Positions 8,955 to 18,277 of a DNA stretch of 40,392 bases are shown one piece after another. The notes beneath the pieces are model-generated. The model was not told the DNA's origin, searched no databases, and saw only the letters and a list, made by a program, of their open reading frames with translations. The stretch's first letter is position 1. Every line of letters begins with the position of its first letter. The position numbers were made by a program, and so were the translations under genes. Origin of the DNA: Clostridiales bacterium (GTDB taxonomy: Bacteria > Bacillota > Clostridia > Christensenellales > Pumilibacteraceae). Location of the stretch: positions 1 through 40,392 of the forward strand of contig JAFLVD010000017.1 in the NCBI GenBank assembly GCA_022508485.1, in the 5' to 3' direction.

Positions 8955-8989
8955 CTTCACTATTCACTCTTCACTATTCACTATTCACT
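8955..8989. repeat. Short direct repeat of TTCACT units
   Basis: Five TTCACT words occur with single-base spacers or variants just after the plus-strand gene. A related CTTCACTGTGCACTG sequence occurs at about 4201-4216. This looks like a dispersed simple repeat; no function is visible. Confidence 0.6.
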
Positions 8990-9027
8990 CGCCGTCCGCG
9001 CCGCAGGCGGATTATTATTCTTTCATT

Positions 9028-9056
9028 AAAAAAGCTCTCTGTTACGAGAGCTTTTT
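9028..9056. terminator. Bidirectional rho-independent terminator
   Basis: AAAAAAGCTCTC and GAGAGCTTTTT form a symmetric hairpin around TGTTAC, with an A run on one side and a T run on the other. It lies between the convergent genes ending at 8907 (+) and 9069 (-) and can serve both. Confidence 0.88.
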
Positions 9057-9068
9057 GTGTATGTTTTG

Positions 9069-9980
9069 TTATTTTGTTGCGGAATAAGTTACGAGCATGT
9101 ATGCGTCGTTTCCGTCGGCATTGTTCGCCCAGTACTGTTTAAACGTGTAATATCCGCTCGTTTTGATAACGATGTTATGGTCGCTTGTTCCGTCGTCCGC
9201 AATCTGCGACGGCGCATTCTTAATCTTATCGTAACCTACGCCGACGCTCTTACTCGAATAGTTGCATCGCACTTTTACGACGTCGCCCTGTTGTAGATAT
9301 ACCGTGATGTTGTTGGTATAATCGCCCGAATCAAACGTCATAAGGAAGCCGTTATCCCAGCCGCCGCTTGCCCAGGTCATATTCTTTTCCTTAATCTCGC
9401 CGACTATATAGCCGCCCGTTCCGGCAGAGGAAGTCGCGCCGGTCGCCGGCCCGTAGGTAAGACCGGAATTATTGCCGGTAACCGGTTTATCGGGATTGTC
9501 AGGATTATCGGGATTATCGGGCACTTCGGGATTGGACCCGACGTCGCCCGTCGTCCAGTGCGCGTACAAATACAAGTCGTCCGTTACTGTCGGCATTGTC
9601 TTAACGATTTTGGTCTCGCCGTCCACAGCGTAACGCCAGCCGGCAAACTGCACGTCTGTGCGCGTCGTCGTTGCGTTCGGAAGGTTCTCGCCTGCCGAGT
9701 AGTTTGCAAACCATGCGTTCTCGACGAAGTACTCACCTTCCTGCGCAGAGGTCAATTTTGTAACCTTATCGCCTGCCGCAGAGTCGATAGAATAAGTAAC
9801 GGAAGAATTATAGCTTCTGCCGGGGCTGAGTATTACCTTAGGCGCGGTACCAACCGCCGACGTCGAAACGGTGGGAGTCGTTTCCGCTTCGGCGTTCACG
9901 CTCGAAGCGATGCCTGTACAAAATCCGCAGAACGCGGTAGCTATTGCGAGCGTTGTCGCTATTCCTGCTATCTTTTTCAT
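9069..9980 (-). CDS. Secreted protein with InlB-type repeat and C-terminal beta-sandwich domain
   Basis: The 303-residue protein has a Sec signal peptide (MKKIAGIATT then a hydrophobic core, cleavage near SVNA-E at residue 30). An InlB/Listeria-Bacteroides type repeat lies at about 75-143 (FAGWRY to YAHWTT), followed by a PDNPDNPDNPD linker at 154-166. The C-terminal domain, about 190-300, is rich in aromatic and Gly residues and looks like a carbohydrate-binding or surface beta-sandwich, though I cannot name a CBM family. It starts 14 nt after the stop of the amylase gene with GGAGG 6 nt before ATG, so it is the second gene of that operon. A role in holding starch or the cell surface near the amylase is inferred from this position. 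Confidence 0.7.
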   Translation of the reverse strand: MKKIAGIATTLAIATAFCGFCTGIASSVNAEAETTPTVSTSAVGTAPKVILSPGRSYNSSVTYSIDSAAGDKVTKLTSAQEGEYFVENAWFANYSAGENLPNATTTRTDVQFAGWRYAVDGETKIVKTMPTVTDDLYLYAHWTTGDVGSNPEVPDNPDNPDNPDKPVTGNNSGLTYGPATGATSSAGTGGYIVGEIKEKNMTWASGGWDNGFLMTFDSGDYTNNITVYLQQGDVVKVRCNYSSKSVGVGYDKIKNAPSQIADDGTSDHNIVIKTSGYYTFKQYWANNADGNDAYMLVTYSATK

Positions 9981-9994
9981 AATCGTCCTCCTTA

Positions 9995-12799
9995 TCAGTT
10001 AGCGCCGACGTTTGCGCCTTGAACGGTGCAGCTGCCCTTTACGACGCACACGCCGTAACGGGGAACGGTAAAGCTCGTTCCGCTCGTGGTGATTGTTCCG
10101 TTGCCGTCGACCGCAAGCAGTATCTGTCCGTTTACGGTCATGTTGGAAGCGTCGCCGGCGTTGATAACGACGGTGTAATAGTCGTTGGCGTTAGTCTTGC
10201 TCTTAACGGTGTAGAACATCGCCGTGCCTTGAATGTTGCTGCCGTTGCGGTTTACTATCTGGCCGTTTACAAGCGTCGGGTGGTCGTGGCGAAGCTTAGT
10301 AAGCGCCTTTACCCAGGAAAGAAGCGATTTGCTGTCTGCTGCCTGCGCCTCTACGCTCTGAACGGAAGCGGTCGCGTTCAAGCCTTCAAGCTTAAGCTCG
10401 AAGTCGTCGTAACCTATCTTAAAGGACGCGTTCTTCGCTACGTCGGTGTACCACTTCATGGGCTGACGGTAAACTCTGTCCTCGTGCGGCTCGGCGTCCG
10501 GGCCGTCGGAAGCGGTCGTCTCATGCCCGTCCGATACGTTCATAAGACCCGTCATGCCTATCTCGTCGCCGTAGTATATCCAGTTAAGACCGGGAACGGT
10601 AAACACGTAGCCGTAGTACATGCGAAGCATTTTCAGCGTCTTTTCCACGGTAGCGGAATTCGCCTTGCTCACCGAATGGTATGTGTCCTCGGTGTCCCCC
10701 GCCTTTGTAACGTTCATGCGTTCGCGTGCGCGCGGCAGATCGTGGTTGGAAGTAAACAGTCCGTCGATATAGTTGGGATTGACGGTGCCGTAACCCTTAA
10801 CGTTTACGCTCTGTCCGTTGCTTGTGTAATTGTTGCCGTAGTGGCCCTGAACCCATGCGGTAACCGCGCTGTTGATATACCCCGGTTCAAATTCCTGCGA
10901 CCTCGCTATTGCGCGCGACGCGTCGTAGTAAAGGTTAAAGTTGAACTGCGAGTCGATACCTACGTAGTAGTTGGTCGTGTTGCGAGGGTTGCCCTCGAGG
11001 TTCTCGCCGACGAGGAAGGCGTTGGGATAGTTCTTTTTGAGTCTGCCGTTAAACTCGCGGTAGAAGTTAAGGTTGCGCTGTAAGTCGTACGAATAGTTGC
11101 CGTCCTCTACGCATCCCTTTCCGTCGTCGATATTGCCGGTGGAAGCGGTCTTGCCGCAGCCCACGACCTCGTTTTTCATATATATATGCTTAACCGCGTC
11201 GAGACGGAAACCGTCGAGTCCGAATTCCATCCAGTAGTTGCAAACGTCCACAACGGCGTCGCGAACGGGCTGGTAGTCGTAGTTAAGCTCGGGCATGTCG
11301 GACGAGAAGGACGAATAGAAGTAATAGCCGTCCTCTTCGGACCCGTTGCCGTTAAGCGGACCGTACCACTGCTTTTTCGCTTCTGCGGAAAGCGAGTTGT
11401 ACTTCGCCTTGCTTATCCAGGTATAGAACTGACGGTAATCGATTTCGTTACCCTCGGAATCGGTGCCCTTTTCGAGGTTTTGAGATTTTACAAACCACGG
11501 ATTGCTCTTGCTCGTGTGGTTGAGAACAAAGTCCATAACGATTTTCATTCCGTTCTGATGGGCTTTGTACACAAGCTCGCGGTAGTCTGCGACCGTGCCG
11601 AAACGCGAGTCTACCGAGAAGTAGTCTTTAATGTCGTAGCCGTGATAGTTGGTGGAGGACTGGAAGGGCGTAAGCCACAGAACGTCCACGTTAAGGCTTT
11701 TAAGATAATCGAGCTTTTCGATAATGCCGCGAATATCGCCGATACCGTCGTTGTTGCTGTCGCGGAACGACGCAATGAATATTTGATAGCCTACGCCGAG
11801 ATTTTCATAGCCGTCCGGCTTTTTGTTGGGCGTGGGGTAAGTTTGGGAATTGTCGGCCTGGCTGTTTATAATGCCATCGCCGCTCGTGCGAGTCGCCGCC
11901 GCGCCTACTTCGAGGTTCTTGTACGGGTCCTCTATCTTCTTGTTGGTGAAAGTCTTGGAACCGCTGCCCACGTGTCCCTGCGTTACGAACCAGTGGTAGT
12001 CGCCCGTCTCGCGCACAATGTTTTCAAGCGTAAGATCGTTGTCGCCGCCGTCCGTTACCCAGAAGCCCGTGCCTTCCGTCCTCGACTTAATCGAGTGAAG
12101 CTGAACGCCCACGACTTTCGCACCGACGTAGGTCATGTCTTTATTGAGCGGAACCTTGTCGGTGCCGTTCCAGCCGGCGTCATGATATTCTGCGGTGAGA
12201 TCGATGTCGTAAACCGCGCCCGACTCGTCGATTTTCATGGCGTTAAACAGCCTGCCGTTGTCGCCCTTCGGCCATGCCCAAAGTCCGAAGTCCTTGTACA
12301 CCGCGGAATTGATTGCGGTCGAGTAATTGGGCGCGCCGGTGTTGGTCGTGCCGTTCTCGCTGTCGAGATGGCTGTAACGCTTGTAGTGAATGTATAAATG
12401 TCCGCTCTTCGCCCACGACGATATGTTGTCCTCGTACTTCTGTGCGATTTCGTCCTTTTCGGCGTTGGACGTCCAGTGCGCAACGAGCGTGGTGTCCTCG
12501 GAGTAACGCGTCGATTCGGAAACCTGCGCCGACCCGTTGAACCAGCCGCCGAACGTGTAGTCCGCGCGAGAGCCGGGAACAGGCAGGACGGACAGCATTC
12601 CGCCCTTGTTGATTACTTGATCCGAAGGGTCGGAAACGCCCTCGGCCCGCGCGTCGTCGCCGACGTCAAAGCTGATAGTAATCTGAACAGTGGGATCTTC
12701 TTGAATACCATCGTTTTCGTTAGGGGCCTTATCGCACGCGACAAACGAAAACGCCATAACCGCGCACAGTATAAAGCACAAAAACTTTCTGATTTTCAT
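9995..12799 (-). CDS. GH13 alpha-amylase/neopullulanase-type lipoprotein with PUD-like starch-binding domain
   Basis: The 934-residue surface enzyme is predicted to hydrolyse alpha-glucans. The lipobox is FVAC with the acylated Cys at 22. An InlB-type repeat follows (about 38-112, FGGWF to VAHWTS). A domain at about 133-290 resembles the pullulanase PUD/CBM41 module (LYIHYKR, FGLWAWP). The GH13 barrel runs from about 335 (YQIFIASFRDSN). Catalytic motifs are intact: DFVLNH (423-428), GFRLDAVKH with the nucleophile Asp534, LVGENL with acid/base Glu599, and SNHD with Asp687. A C-terminal beta domain ends the protein. GGAGAGAAGG precedes the ATG and a strong promoter lies upstream. It is first in a two-gene operon. 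Whether it prefers alpha-1,4 or alpha-1,6 bonds cannot be told from the sequence. Confidence 0.92.
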   Translation of the reverse strand: MKIRKFLCFILCAVMAFSFVACDKAPNENDGIQEDPTVQITISFDVGDDARAEGVSDPSDQVINKGGMLSVLPVPGSRADYTFGGWFNGSAQVSESTRYSEDTTLVAHWTSNAEKDEIAQKYEDNISSWAKSGHLYIHYKRYSHLDSENGTTNTGAPNYSTAINSAVYKDFGLWAWPKGDNGRLFNAMKIDESGAVYDIDLTAEYHDAGWNGTDKVPLNKDMTYVGAKVVGVQLHSIKSRTEGTGFWVTDGGDNDLTLENIVRETGDYHWFVTQGHVGSGSKTFTNKKIEDPYKNLEVGAAATRTSGDGIINSQADNSQTYPTPNKKPDGYENLGVGYQIFIASFRDSNNDGIGDIRGIIEKLDYLKSLNVDVLWLTPFQSSTNYHGYDIKDYFSVDSRFGTVADYRELVYKAHQNGMKIVMDFVLNHTSKSNPWFVKSQNLEKGTDSEGNEIDYRQFYTWISKAKYNSLSAEAKKQWYGPLNGNGSEEDGYYFYSSFSSDMPELNYDYQPVRDAVVDVCNYWMEFGLDGFRLDAVKHIYMKNEVVGCGKTASTGNIDDGKGCVEDGNYSYDLQRNLNFYREFNGRLKKNYPNAFLVGENLEGNPRNTTNYYVGIDSQFNFNLYYDASRAIARSQEFEPGYINSAVTAWVQGHYGNNYTSNGQSVNVKGYGTVNPNYIDGLFTSNHDLPRARERMNVTKAGDTEDTYHSVSKANSATVEKTLKMLRMYYGYVFTVPGLNWIYYGDEIGMTGLMNVSDGHETTASDGPDAEPHEDRVYRQPMKWYTDVAKNASFKIGYDDFELKLEGLNATASVQSVEAQAADSKSLLSWVKALTKLRHDHPTLVNGQIVNRNGSNIQGTAMFYTVKSKTNANDYYTVVINAGDASNMTVNGQILLAVDGNGTITTSGTSFTVPRYGVCVVKGSCTVQGANVGAN

Positions 12800-12835
12800 C
12801 CTTCTCTCCTATCTGCGATAATATGTAGTATATGC

Positions 12836-12864
12836 AGTATACACCCACGCCGAGTGTTTGTCAA
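12836..12864 (-). promoter_or_regulatory. Promoter of the amylase operon, with overlapping inverted repeat
   Basis: On the minus strand a perfect TTGACA (12859-12864) is 17 nt from TATACT (12836-12841), about 37 nt before the start codon. The -10 region lies inside GTATACTGCATATAC, an imperfect palindrome that could be an operator for a sugar-responsive repressor; that last point is a guess. Confidence 0.8.
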
Positions 12865-12905
12865 TATTTTTAAAAATATTATTGCAAAACCCGAGCGCCG
12901 CCGAA

Positions 12906-13137
12906 ACGCCGCCCCTCGACCGAAAAGACTCGCGCCGCTTTGAACCAACGCACCAAACACACGCCCAAAGCCACCTTCTCTCTCCCGGCAAAACGTGTAA
13001 TGCAAAGTAGCTCAAAACGCCCCTCGACCGGAAAGGCCCACGCCGCTTAGCATCGCCGCACCAAACACACGCCAAAGCCACTTTCTCTCCCCCGGCAAAA
13101 CCTGTAATGCAAAGCGACTCAAAACGCCTCTCGACCG
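12906..13137. repeat. Intergenic tandem repeat, period about 110 bp, 2.1 copies
   Basis: Copies begin at about 12,906, 13,017 and 13,124 (the last partial), each with ACGCC...CTCGACCG, CACCAAACACACGCC, AAAGCCAC, CCCGGCAAAAC and TGTAATGCAAAG. The copies differ at scattered positions. Read on the minus strand the unit is open in one frame, with no start or ribosome binding site that would make it a gene. It fills most of the gap between the amylase promoter and the tRNA gene; no other gene is seen there. Confidence 0.85.
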
Positions 13138-13198
13138 GAAATATGCGATAGAACGGAATATATGAAAAAACCTATAACGGCATATTGCTATATTTTAC

Positions 13199-13227
13199 TT
13201 GACAACAAACTTAATGCGTGATAGAAT
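13199..13227 (+). promoter_or_regulatory. Promoter of tRNA-Glu
   Basis: A perfect TTGACA (13199-13204), 17-nt spacer and TAGAAT (13222-13227) lie 14 nt before the mature tRNA 5' end. Confidence 0.85.
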
Positions 13228-13241
13228 AGTCAAGCTGACAC

Positions 13242-13316
13242 GGCCCCGTGGTCAAGCGGTTAAGACACCACCCTTTCACGGTGGAATCATGGGTTCGATT
13301 CCCGTCGGGGTCACCA
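13242..13316 (+). tRNA. tRNA-Glu (anticodon UUC), CCA encoded
   Basis: A full cloverleaf can be drawn. The acceptor stem GGCCCCG pairs with CGGGGTC (one G-U pair). The anticodon loop is CTTTCAC with anticodon TTC, the T arm has GGTTCGATTCC, and the discriminator A is followed by encoded CCA (13314-13316). It marks the left limit of the AT-rich island. I found no second copy of its 3' end in the window, so use as an integration site is unproven. Confidence 0.96.
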
Positions 13317-13320
13317 AAAC

Positions 13321-13360
13321 GAAGCAATTCGAACTTTTTTCGGGTTGCTTCTTCTTTTTG
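13321..13360 (+). terminator. Rho-independent terminator after tRNA-Glu
   Basis: GAAGCAA (13321-13327) pairs with TTGCTTC (13345-13351), with extra inner CGA/TCG pairs, followed by TTCTTTTTGTCTTTTTT. Confidence 0.8.
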
Positions 13361-13618
13361 TCTTTTTTCGGGATCGAGCGGCTTATCGGTTGTTTTCATT
13401 ATGATTAAGAATCGCTCTCCGTCGAAGACAACTCCCTTAATAAAAACATCGAACATCTGCTTTATGTACGTTGTCGGCTAACTTTTCTTGCTCTCTGTAA
13501 AATGTATCTTCGTCTATAATATTTAGCTTTAAATTTGCTTATAAGAGCAGTTCGCTTTTTAGCATATAAAATTTCTAAACATTTAGACCTCTTATGTGTG
13601 TCGAATGTGCTTGAATTA
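13361..13618. other. Gene-free junction between tRNA-Glu and the restriction locus
   Basis: Base composition changes here from GC-rich to AT-rich. I see no gene with a ribosome binding site, no integrase remnant that I can recognise and no copy of the tRNA end. Minus-strand frames contain short peptide-like stretches, but each is interrupted within 30-80 codons. Confidence 0.5.
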
Positions 13619-16600
13619 TTAGTCGGAATCTACTCCCGAAAAGCCGAACCAGTCGAAGCTGCAACGATAATGTTTCTGTACAAATTCATTATCGCGGTCG
13701 AGAGACTCGCCCAGCGACTCGTTTACAAAGAACTCGTGAATATAGTTATTAAGGACATCTTCTTGGAAAACATGATAGCGATTTAATGTTTCAAAATCAT
13801 CCTTTGTTATACCGACAGCTTCTAAGAACACATCGGGATTTGCATTTTGAAAAATCTCGTTGAAAGTGGTTTCCCTATAAACCGATATGTACAGGAATTG
13901 GAACAGACGGGATATTAAATGCTGTATAACATTATTTGCGTTTTCTACGGTTTTGCTGTCATCTACATCGACCGGCCGCTTCAAGGCGTTACGAACAGCC
14001 TTCAAAAACGACTCTTTATACCAACGGTTATAGAGCGTTTTATTCCTGTATTCTTCCGGTATATTCTCGGCGTCGTTCAAGTATTCCTTCGTAGCATTGT
14101 CTATAACTTTCTTTTGCGTTCCTTCATAGTAAACATTCTTGCCGAGTTTTTCACGGAGCTTTTGAGCAAACTTAATGCCGTCGTCTTTACCGCATTGCAA
14201 TTTTTTAATAGGCGCATTGACGCCGGATTCATAGCCCTTTACAAAACCGTTTCTGTAATATATAGCTGACGTTTCGTCATATTCGGCAGGAGTCAACTCC
14301 GCAATCAATTCCCTAATACGATTATCAAAAGCGGATTGAATATTCTCGTCGTCGAAATCAATAAAATCTTGATAATCGACAATGCCTTTCTCATGACCTT
14401 CTCTTTGTCCGCGTTTATTCGCTTCCGTTCCGAGTCCGGGCTGCGGTTCGCTTGCGCCTGTTTTTGTTTTGGGTTTAGGCAGTTTTGCGTGAGCGAATAC
14501 ATGCTTTATTATTTCGCTTACTTCGGGATCGTTCAACATACATGAAACAACATCGTCATCAAGCATTCGTGTTGTCGTTTCGAGATTTTGTATTCGCTTT
14601 GAAAGTGAAACACCTTTGTTATCGCCGAACAGAGCAAGGTTGTAGAAAACATCATAACCTATCGGGGACGACATATCGCCGTTCATAAAGATAGGCAGAT
14701 ATTTAACGATCAGCTTTGCCAACTGCAATTTTGTTGTTTGCTGGTCTTGAGATTGTTCCGCAAATTTTAACATTAGAGCGGCGGCTCTGTCTATATTAAA
14801 ATCATAGACATACCCGGTCTTTTTCTTGATTTCGTTATGTACAACATACGGCGTTTGTATTCTGAAAATGGATTGAAAATATGTTTCGGGGCTTGCCAAG
14901 TCTTTAAGCACAAAAACACTCATCCACGGTTTGACGGTAACGCCTATTGTAAGTTTGTTTACTGTAATAGCAATAGTGCCGAGCTTCCCGGTATTTTCCG
15001 CCGCCTTCATTTCTCTATTTAGGCAATCAAGCGCTTTTTGGCCTGCGCCTACAAGCTGTCCGCTCAAATTGATTATTTGGTACTTGGAAAAATATTCTTC
15101 TCTGGTAAGCAGTGCGGCCATAGCTTCGCACGAATTGACAGTGGGCATAAGCCAGAGCGTATGAACATTGTTTTGCAGCATTTTAGCATTGCTGTACGGA
15201 AAATCCGTTCCGAATGTACTACGGCCCTTTATAATTTCCAACCACTTTCTTATTTCGGTTTCGTAAACAAACTCACACGGTAACGCAGGGTTGCTATCCC
15301 GCTTGGTCTCGAAAAATCTATTTAACGAAAAATACGATTTATTAAGCAATTTATCTTTGGAACTGACATTATCTGCCAATCCTCGGAACAACACCGACAT
15401 ATTGTATCCGAAAATTTTCATATCGGGAAAATACGCATATTCGGGATCGACCACCGAGAAATCGTCATTGTCGGAATTGGGGTATTTATTGCGTTGCTCG
15501 TCGAAATAGGAATATGTATAAGTATTGTCTTTGTCAAACTCACCGCGTGCAAGTGCTTTGAACGGCGTGCCCGAAAGGCAAATAGTTTTCTTGGTGTGAA
15601 TGCCGAATTTCTCTATAACATTTTTAACGGTTTTATCTTTCCTTAATGTTTTTTGGTATTCGGCGTCAAAATCCTCTATCGTTTCCTGTGTGCGCTCATT
15701 CCAAGCCCCAAAATGATACTCGTCTAATATAACAAGTTCGAAATCAATCTTTTGTAACTTCTTGATTTTTTCTTTGACATCATTCGAATTGCTATCTTTA
15801 CCAAGATAATTTTGCAAACTCAAGAACAGCACAAACGGATTGGTAACGCTTTGCAAATCAAAGTCGGAACGCCGTATATTCGCATCCGTATAATAATCAT
15901 AGTGCTTTTCAATATGTAATAAATCTTCCTCCCAGCTTTCCTGAACTGCCGGAACAAAGGTTAAAATCAATACCTTTTCGATATTGTTTTCTTCGCAGTA
16001 TTTATAGGTAGTGTAGCACTTACCGAACCGCATTTTGCAATTCAATAAAAACCGCTCTCCAATCGGGTGCTTAGAAAAATAAGCAGTAAGTTTATCTACG
16101 CACTCGCGCTGTTCTTTTCGCGGTTTGTATATTTTTCTTTCCGGTGACAAAGAACGACAGCGATTAAAAACATCAACAAGCTCGTCGAGCGGAACATTTA
16201 TAAACCATTCTTGATTCTTTTCGGTTATGCCCGCGTTCATATAAAGGATTTCGTCGTGAACATGATAATCCTTAAACGATTCGCCCGTAGCATCCAAGCA
16301 TACGCCCCAATAGACAACCTCGCGTTCCTGCCCGTACTTTTCATATTGTTCGGGCGTAAGCGCAAGCTCGTGTTCCTGCATCTTTATACGCTTGCGAATA
16401 GCATCCCAAAACACCTCGCCGGAATGACAGGTAGCCATACCAACCTTGTAACCGTGCATGGGAAACTTTGGAAGAAAATAAACATACAAAACGATCAGTT
16501 TATTTTCCGTATTGTTTGTTTCGTCGAGAATATATGTCCGGTATTTATCGCCAATCGAATCAACGGTATTTATTTCGGAAGATTTATTTACAGTTACCAT
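13619..16600 (-). CDS. Restriction subunit: GIY-YIG (T5orf172-like) nuclease fused to SF2 helicase
   Basis: The 993-residue protein probably cuts unmodified DNA in an ATP-dependent way. The N-terminal domain (about 35-150) fits the T5orf172/MUG113 branch of GIY-YIG nucleases: LYVYF (38-42), YKVG (51-54), a conserved Arg near 69-71, a His/Glu pair in HDEIL (115-119) and EWF (131-133). A superfamily 2 helicase follows: motif I is the MRFGK type found in restriction helicases (189-194), motif II is DEYH (293-296) and motif III is SGTP (343-346). The C-terminal 350 residues are helical and unassigned. It is the last of three genes on this strand, 12 nt after the methyltransferase, with GGAGG before ATG. 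Confidence 0.8.
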   Translation of the reverse strand: MVTVNKSSEINTVDSIGDKYRTYILDETNNTENKLIVLYVYFLPKFPMHGYKVGMATCHSGEVFWDAIRKRIKMQEHELALTPEQYEKYGQEREVVYWGVCLDATGESFKDYHVHDEILYMNAGITEKNQEWFINVPLDELVDVFNRCRSLSPERKIYKPRKEQRECVDKLTAYFSKHPIGERFLLNCKMRFGKCYTTYKYCEENNIEKVLILTFVPAVQESWEEDLLHIEKHYDYYTDANIRRSDFDLQSVTNPFVLFLSLQNYLGKDSNSNDVKEKIKKLQKIDFELVILDEYHFGAWNERTQETIEDFDAEYQKTLRKDKTVKNVIEKFGIHTKKTICLSGTPFKALARGEFDKDNTYTYSYFDEQRNKYPNSDNDDFSVVDPEYAYFPDMKIFGYNMSVLFRGLADNVSSKDKLLNKSYFSLNRFFETKRDSNPALPCEFVYETEIRKWLEIIKGRSTFGTDFPYSNAKMLQNNVHTLWLMPTVNSCEAMAALLTREEYFSKYQIINLSGQLVGAGQKALDCLNREMKAAENTGKLGTIAITVNKLTIGVTVKPWMSVFVLKDLASPETYFQSIFRIQTPYVVHNEIKKKTGYVYDFNIDRAAALMLKFAEQSQDQQTTKLQLAKLIVKYLPIFMNGDMSSPIGYDVFYNLALFGDNKGVSLSKRIQNLETTTRMLDDDVVSCMLNDPEVSEIIKHVFAHAKLPKPKTKTGASEPQPGLGTEANKRGQREGHEKGIVDYQDFIDFDDENIQSAFDNRIRELIAELTPAEYDETSAIYYRNGFVKGYESGVNAPIKKLQCGKDDGIKFAQKLREKLGKNVYYEGTQKKVIDNATKEYLNDAENIPEEYRNKTLYNRWYKESFLKAVRNALKRPVDVDDSKTVENANNVIQHLISRLFQFLYISVYRETTFNEIFQNANPDVFLEAVGITKDDFETLNRYHVFQEDVLNNYIHEFFVNESLGESLDRDNEFVQKHYRCSFDWFGFSGVDSD

Positions 16601-16612
16601 AATTCCTCCGTC

Positions 16613-18265
16613 TTACTCCATCGGTCTTATCATAGACTCAATGAAATCTATTTCCGATTGATCCAGCCCGTATTTTTCGTATAATTCTTTATCTGTCCAA
16701 GGTTTTGAAAAATCTTGCATGGGTACTAATTGATAAACGCCTTTAGGCGCGTTTTGAGTATTTTTCTTTAACAGCACGAGAAATCTGAAAAATCTTGAAG
16801 TCATATAGCGTTGTATATTTTGAACTACATTCAAATTGTCGTCTGGACCGATAACAAGATATGTTTCCGTGCAACAAGTTTCTTTCTCTCCAATAAAAGG
16901 TTTACCGATAACTAAATAGGGAAAATCTCCTCGTTCACCGTATGCTTTTGCCACAAGAACTTTATATTGCTTTACCCATATATCGTTTTGTCTTATGCAG
17001 TTTTTCGATACATAGCCATTTTTAGGGTAAGCGTAAACTTTTATTAAATTTATGTCATCATTTTCATCGTGAATATGGTCATCGGCGTTTAACCCAAACG
17101 GGCGTCTTGCGCTTACAATAGTTTCAAACGATTGTTCATTTAAAGCCTGAACTTTTCTTAATATAGAAATAGATTGATTGAATCGTATAAAGCTGTCTGT
17201 ATTTTTTTCAAGCAGTGGTCTATCCATTGTTGTAACATTTTTCCCAATATGAGAAACGACAGAACAGTCTCCCGGCGTACTTCGGTCCCATAAAAAGTGA
17301 CAAACACCACCTGAAATATCAACTCCCGGAAAACAATCCTCCGCATTAAAATAATCTGCAAGTATTTTAATGCGGTTATCATGTAGCATTTCATTTCTGA
17401 AATCATCCAATCCTTTGCCGCCGGCAAACCAACGAGCAGGAATTATCATCGAAATATAACGCGGTTCTAATGTCTTTGCTTGTTCTACAAACAACTGATA
17501 TATCGGCATAGCGCTTGTACCCGTGCCGCCACCGTCACTTAATTGATACGGTGGATTTCCTATTATAATATCGAATTTCATATTTTTGTCTCCGTTAAAG
17601 AATGTATCTGCGAGCCAATATTGTAATTCAATGGGATGGTTAAAATGGATAAATTGATAAGCATATTGCTCGCGCTGCAACGGATCTACATATTTACTGT
17701 CGCTTCGCACGCCGCAATGAACGCACTTACCGTCTTTTCCGAATTTATGTACGGCGTCGGGCGTTTTAATATTTCCTTCTGGCGTATCGAACCAAGAGCC
17801 GTTGCCTATTGCATAGCCGTTTACATAGTGTCCGTCGTCTGCCATTATTCCGTCACACTTTCTCGTAGCGTCGCTGCAATAGTAAAGCGTGCGACGGGCA
17901 ACATAGGAAGTGAATTTAGTCAACCCGATTGCATATATCATATTCTGCAAAATATGCTTACGGCGTTTTTCTATATCGGGGATAATATCGCGCAAACCAT
18001 TATCGAGTCTAATTGCTATTTCGCGTTCGAAAATACCGTTTTTAGAGCACGGGTTAAGCCATTTATAATTTGGGTTATGCCATACTTCGTCAGGCAGTGC
18101 GTCAAGCATTTCGTTACACACTTTTGCAGGAGTAAAAACCTCGTCGTTACCGACATTGGTTATTGTTTCCAAAATATCAAAATTCTCTATGTAATCGTAT
18201 GCGTTTTCCACAGCTGAACGGTGTTCGCTATCAGCTCGCAAAGCGTCGTTTTGATTATTCGGCAT
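16613..18265 (-). CDS. Eco57I-type N6-adenine DNA methyltransferase subunit
   Basis: The 550-residue protein carries the N6-adenine methyltransferase motif IV NPPY (237-240) within FDIIIGNPPYQLSDGGG. It also has EVFTP near residue 42 and a divergent SAM-binding motif I, LNPCSKNGIFERE (70-82), where most relatives have DPACGSG. A CVHCG pair (181-185) suggests a small zinc-binding insert between motifs I and IV. The C-terminal part, with YPKNGYVSKN and IGKPFIGEKETC, resembles the target-recognition region of Eco57I-like enzymes. It presumably methylates the island's recognition sequence in partnership with the upstream methyltransferase-like protein. GGAGG lies 7 nt before ATG. Spacing to both neighbours is 12 nt, so the three genes form one operon. 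Confidence 0.85.
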   Translation of the reverse strand: MPNNQNDALRADSEHRSAVENAYDYIENFDILETITNVGNDEVFTPAKVCNEMLDALPDEVWHNPNYKWLNPCSKNGIFEREIAIRLDNGLRDIIPDIEKRRKHILQNMIYAIGLTKFTSYVARRTLYYCSDATRKCDGIMADDGHYVNGYAIGNGSWFDTPEGNIKTPDAVHKFGKDGKCVHCGVRSDSKYVDPLQREQYAYQFIHFNHPIELQYWLADTFFNGDKNMKFDIIIGNPPYQLSDGGGTGTSAMPIYQLFVEQAKTLEPRYISMIIPARWFAGGKGLDDFRNEMLHDNRIKILADYFNAEDCFPGVDISGGVCHFLWDRSTPGDCSVVSHIGKNVTTMDRPLLEKNTDSFIRFNQSISILRKVQALNEQSFETIVSARRPFGLNADDHIHDENDDINLIKVYAYPKNGYVSKNCIRQNDIWVKQYKVLVAKAYGERGDFPYLVIGKPFIGEKETCCTETYLVIGPDDNLNVVQNIQRYMTSRFFRFLVLLKKNTQNAPKGVYQLVPMQDFSKPWTDKELYEKYGLDQSEIDFIESMIRPME

Positions 18266-18277
18266 ACAGCTTCCTCC

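Noticed and set aside
8955-8989. TTCACT repeats as iterons of an origin
   Set aside because: They are simple repeats next to a terminator, with no replication initiator gene nearby.
11186-12397. Long plus-strand frames opposite the amylase, GH2 and CvpA-family genes
   Set aside because: They are antisense shadows of GC-rich genes with strong domain matches on the other strand.
12809-13081. Minus-strand open frame across the tandem repeat
   Set aside because: It repeats only because the DNA repeats, has no ribosome binding site and gives a Trp/Cys/Arg-rich product typical of spurious frames.
13242-13316. tRNA-Glu 3' end as an attL site
   Set aside because: No matching repeat of the tRNA end was found elsewhere in the window and no integrase is present, so an att call is not supported.
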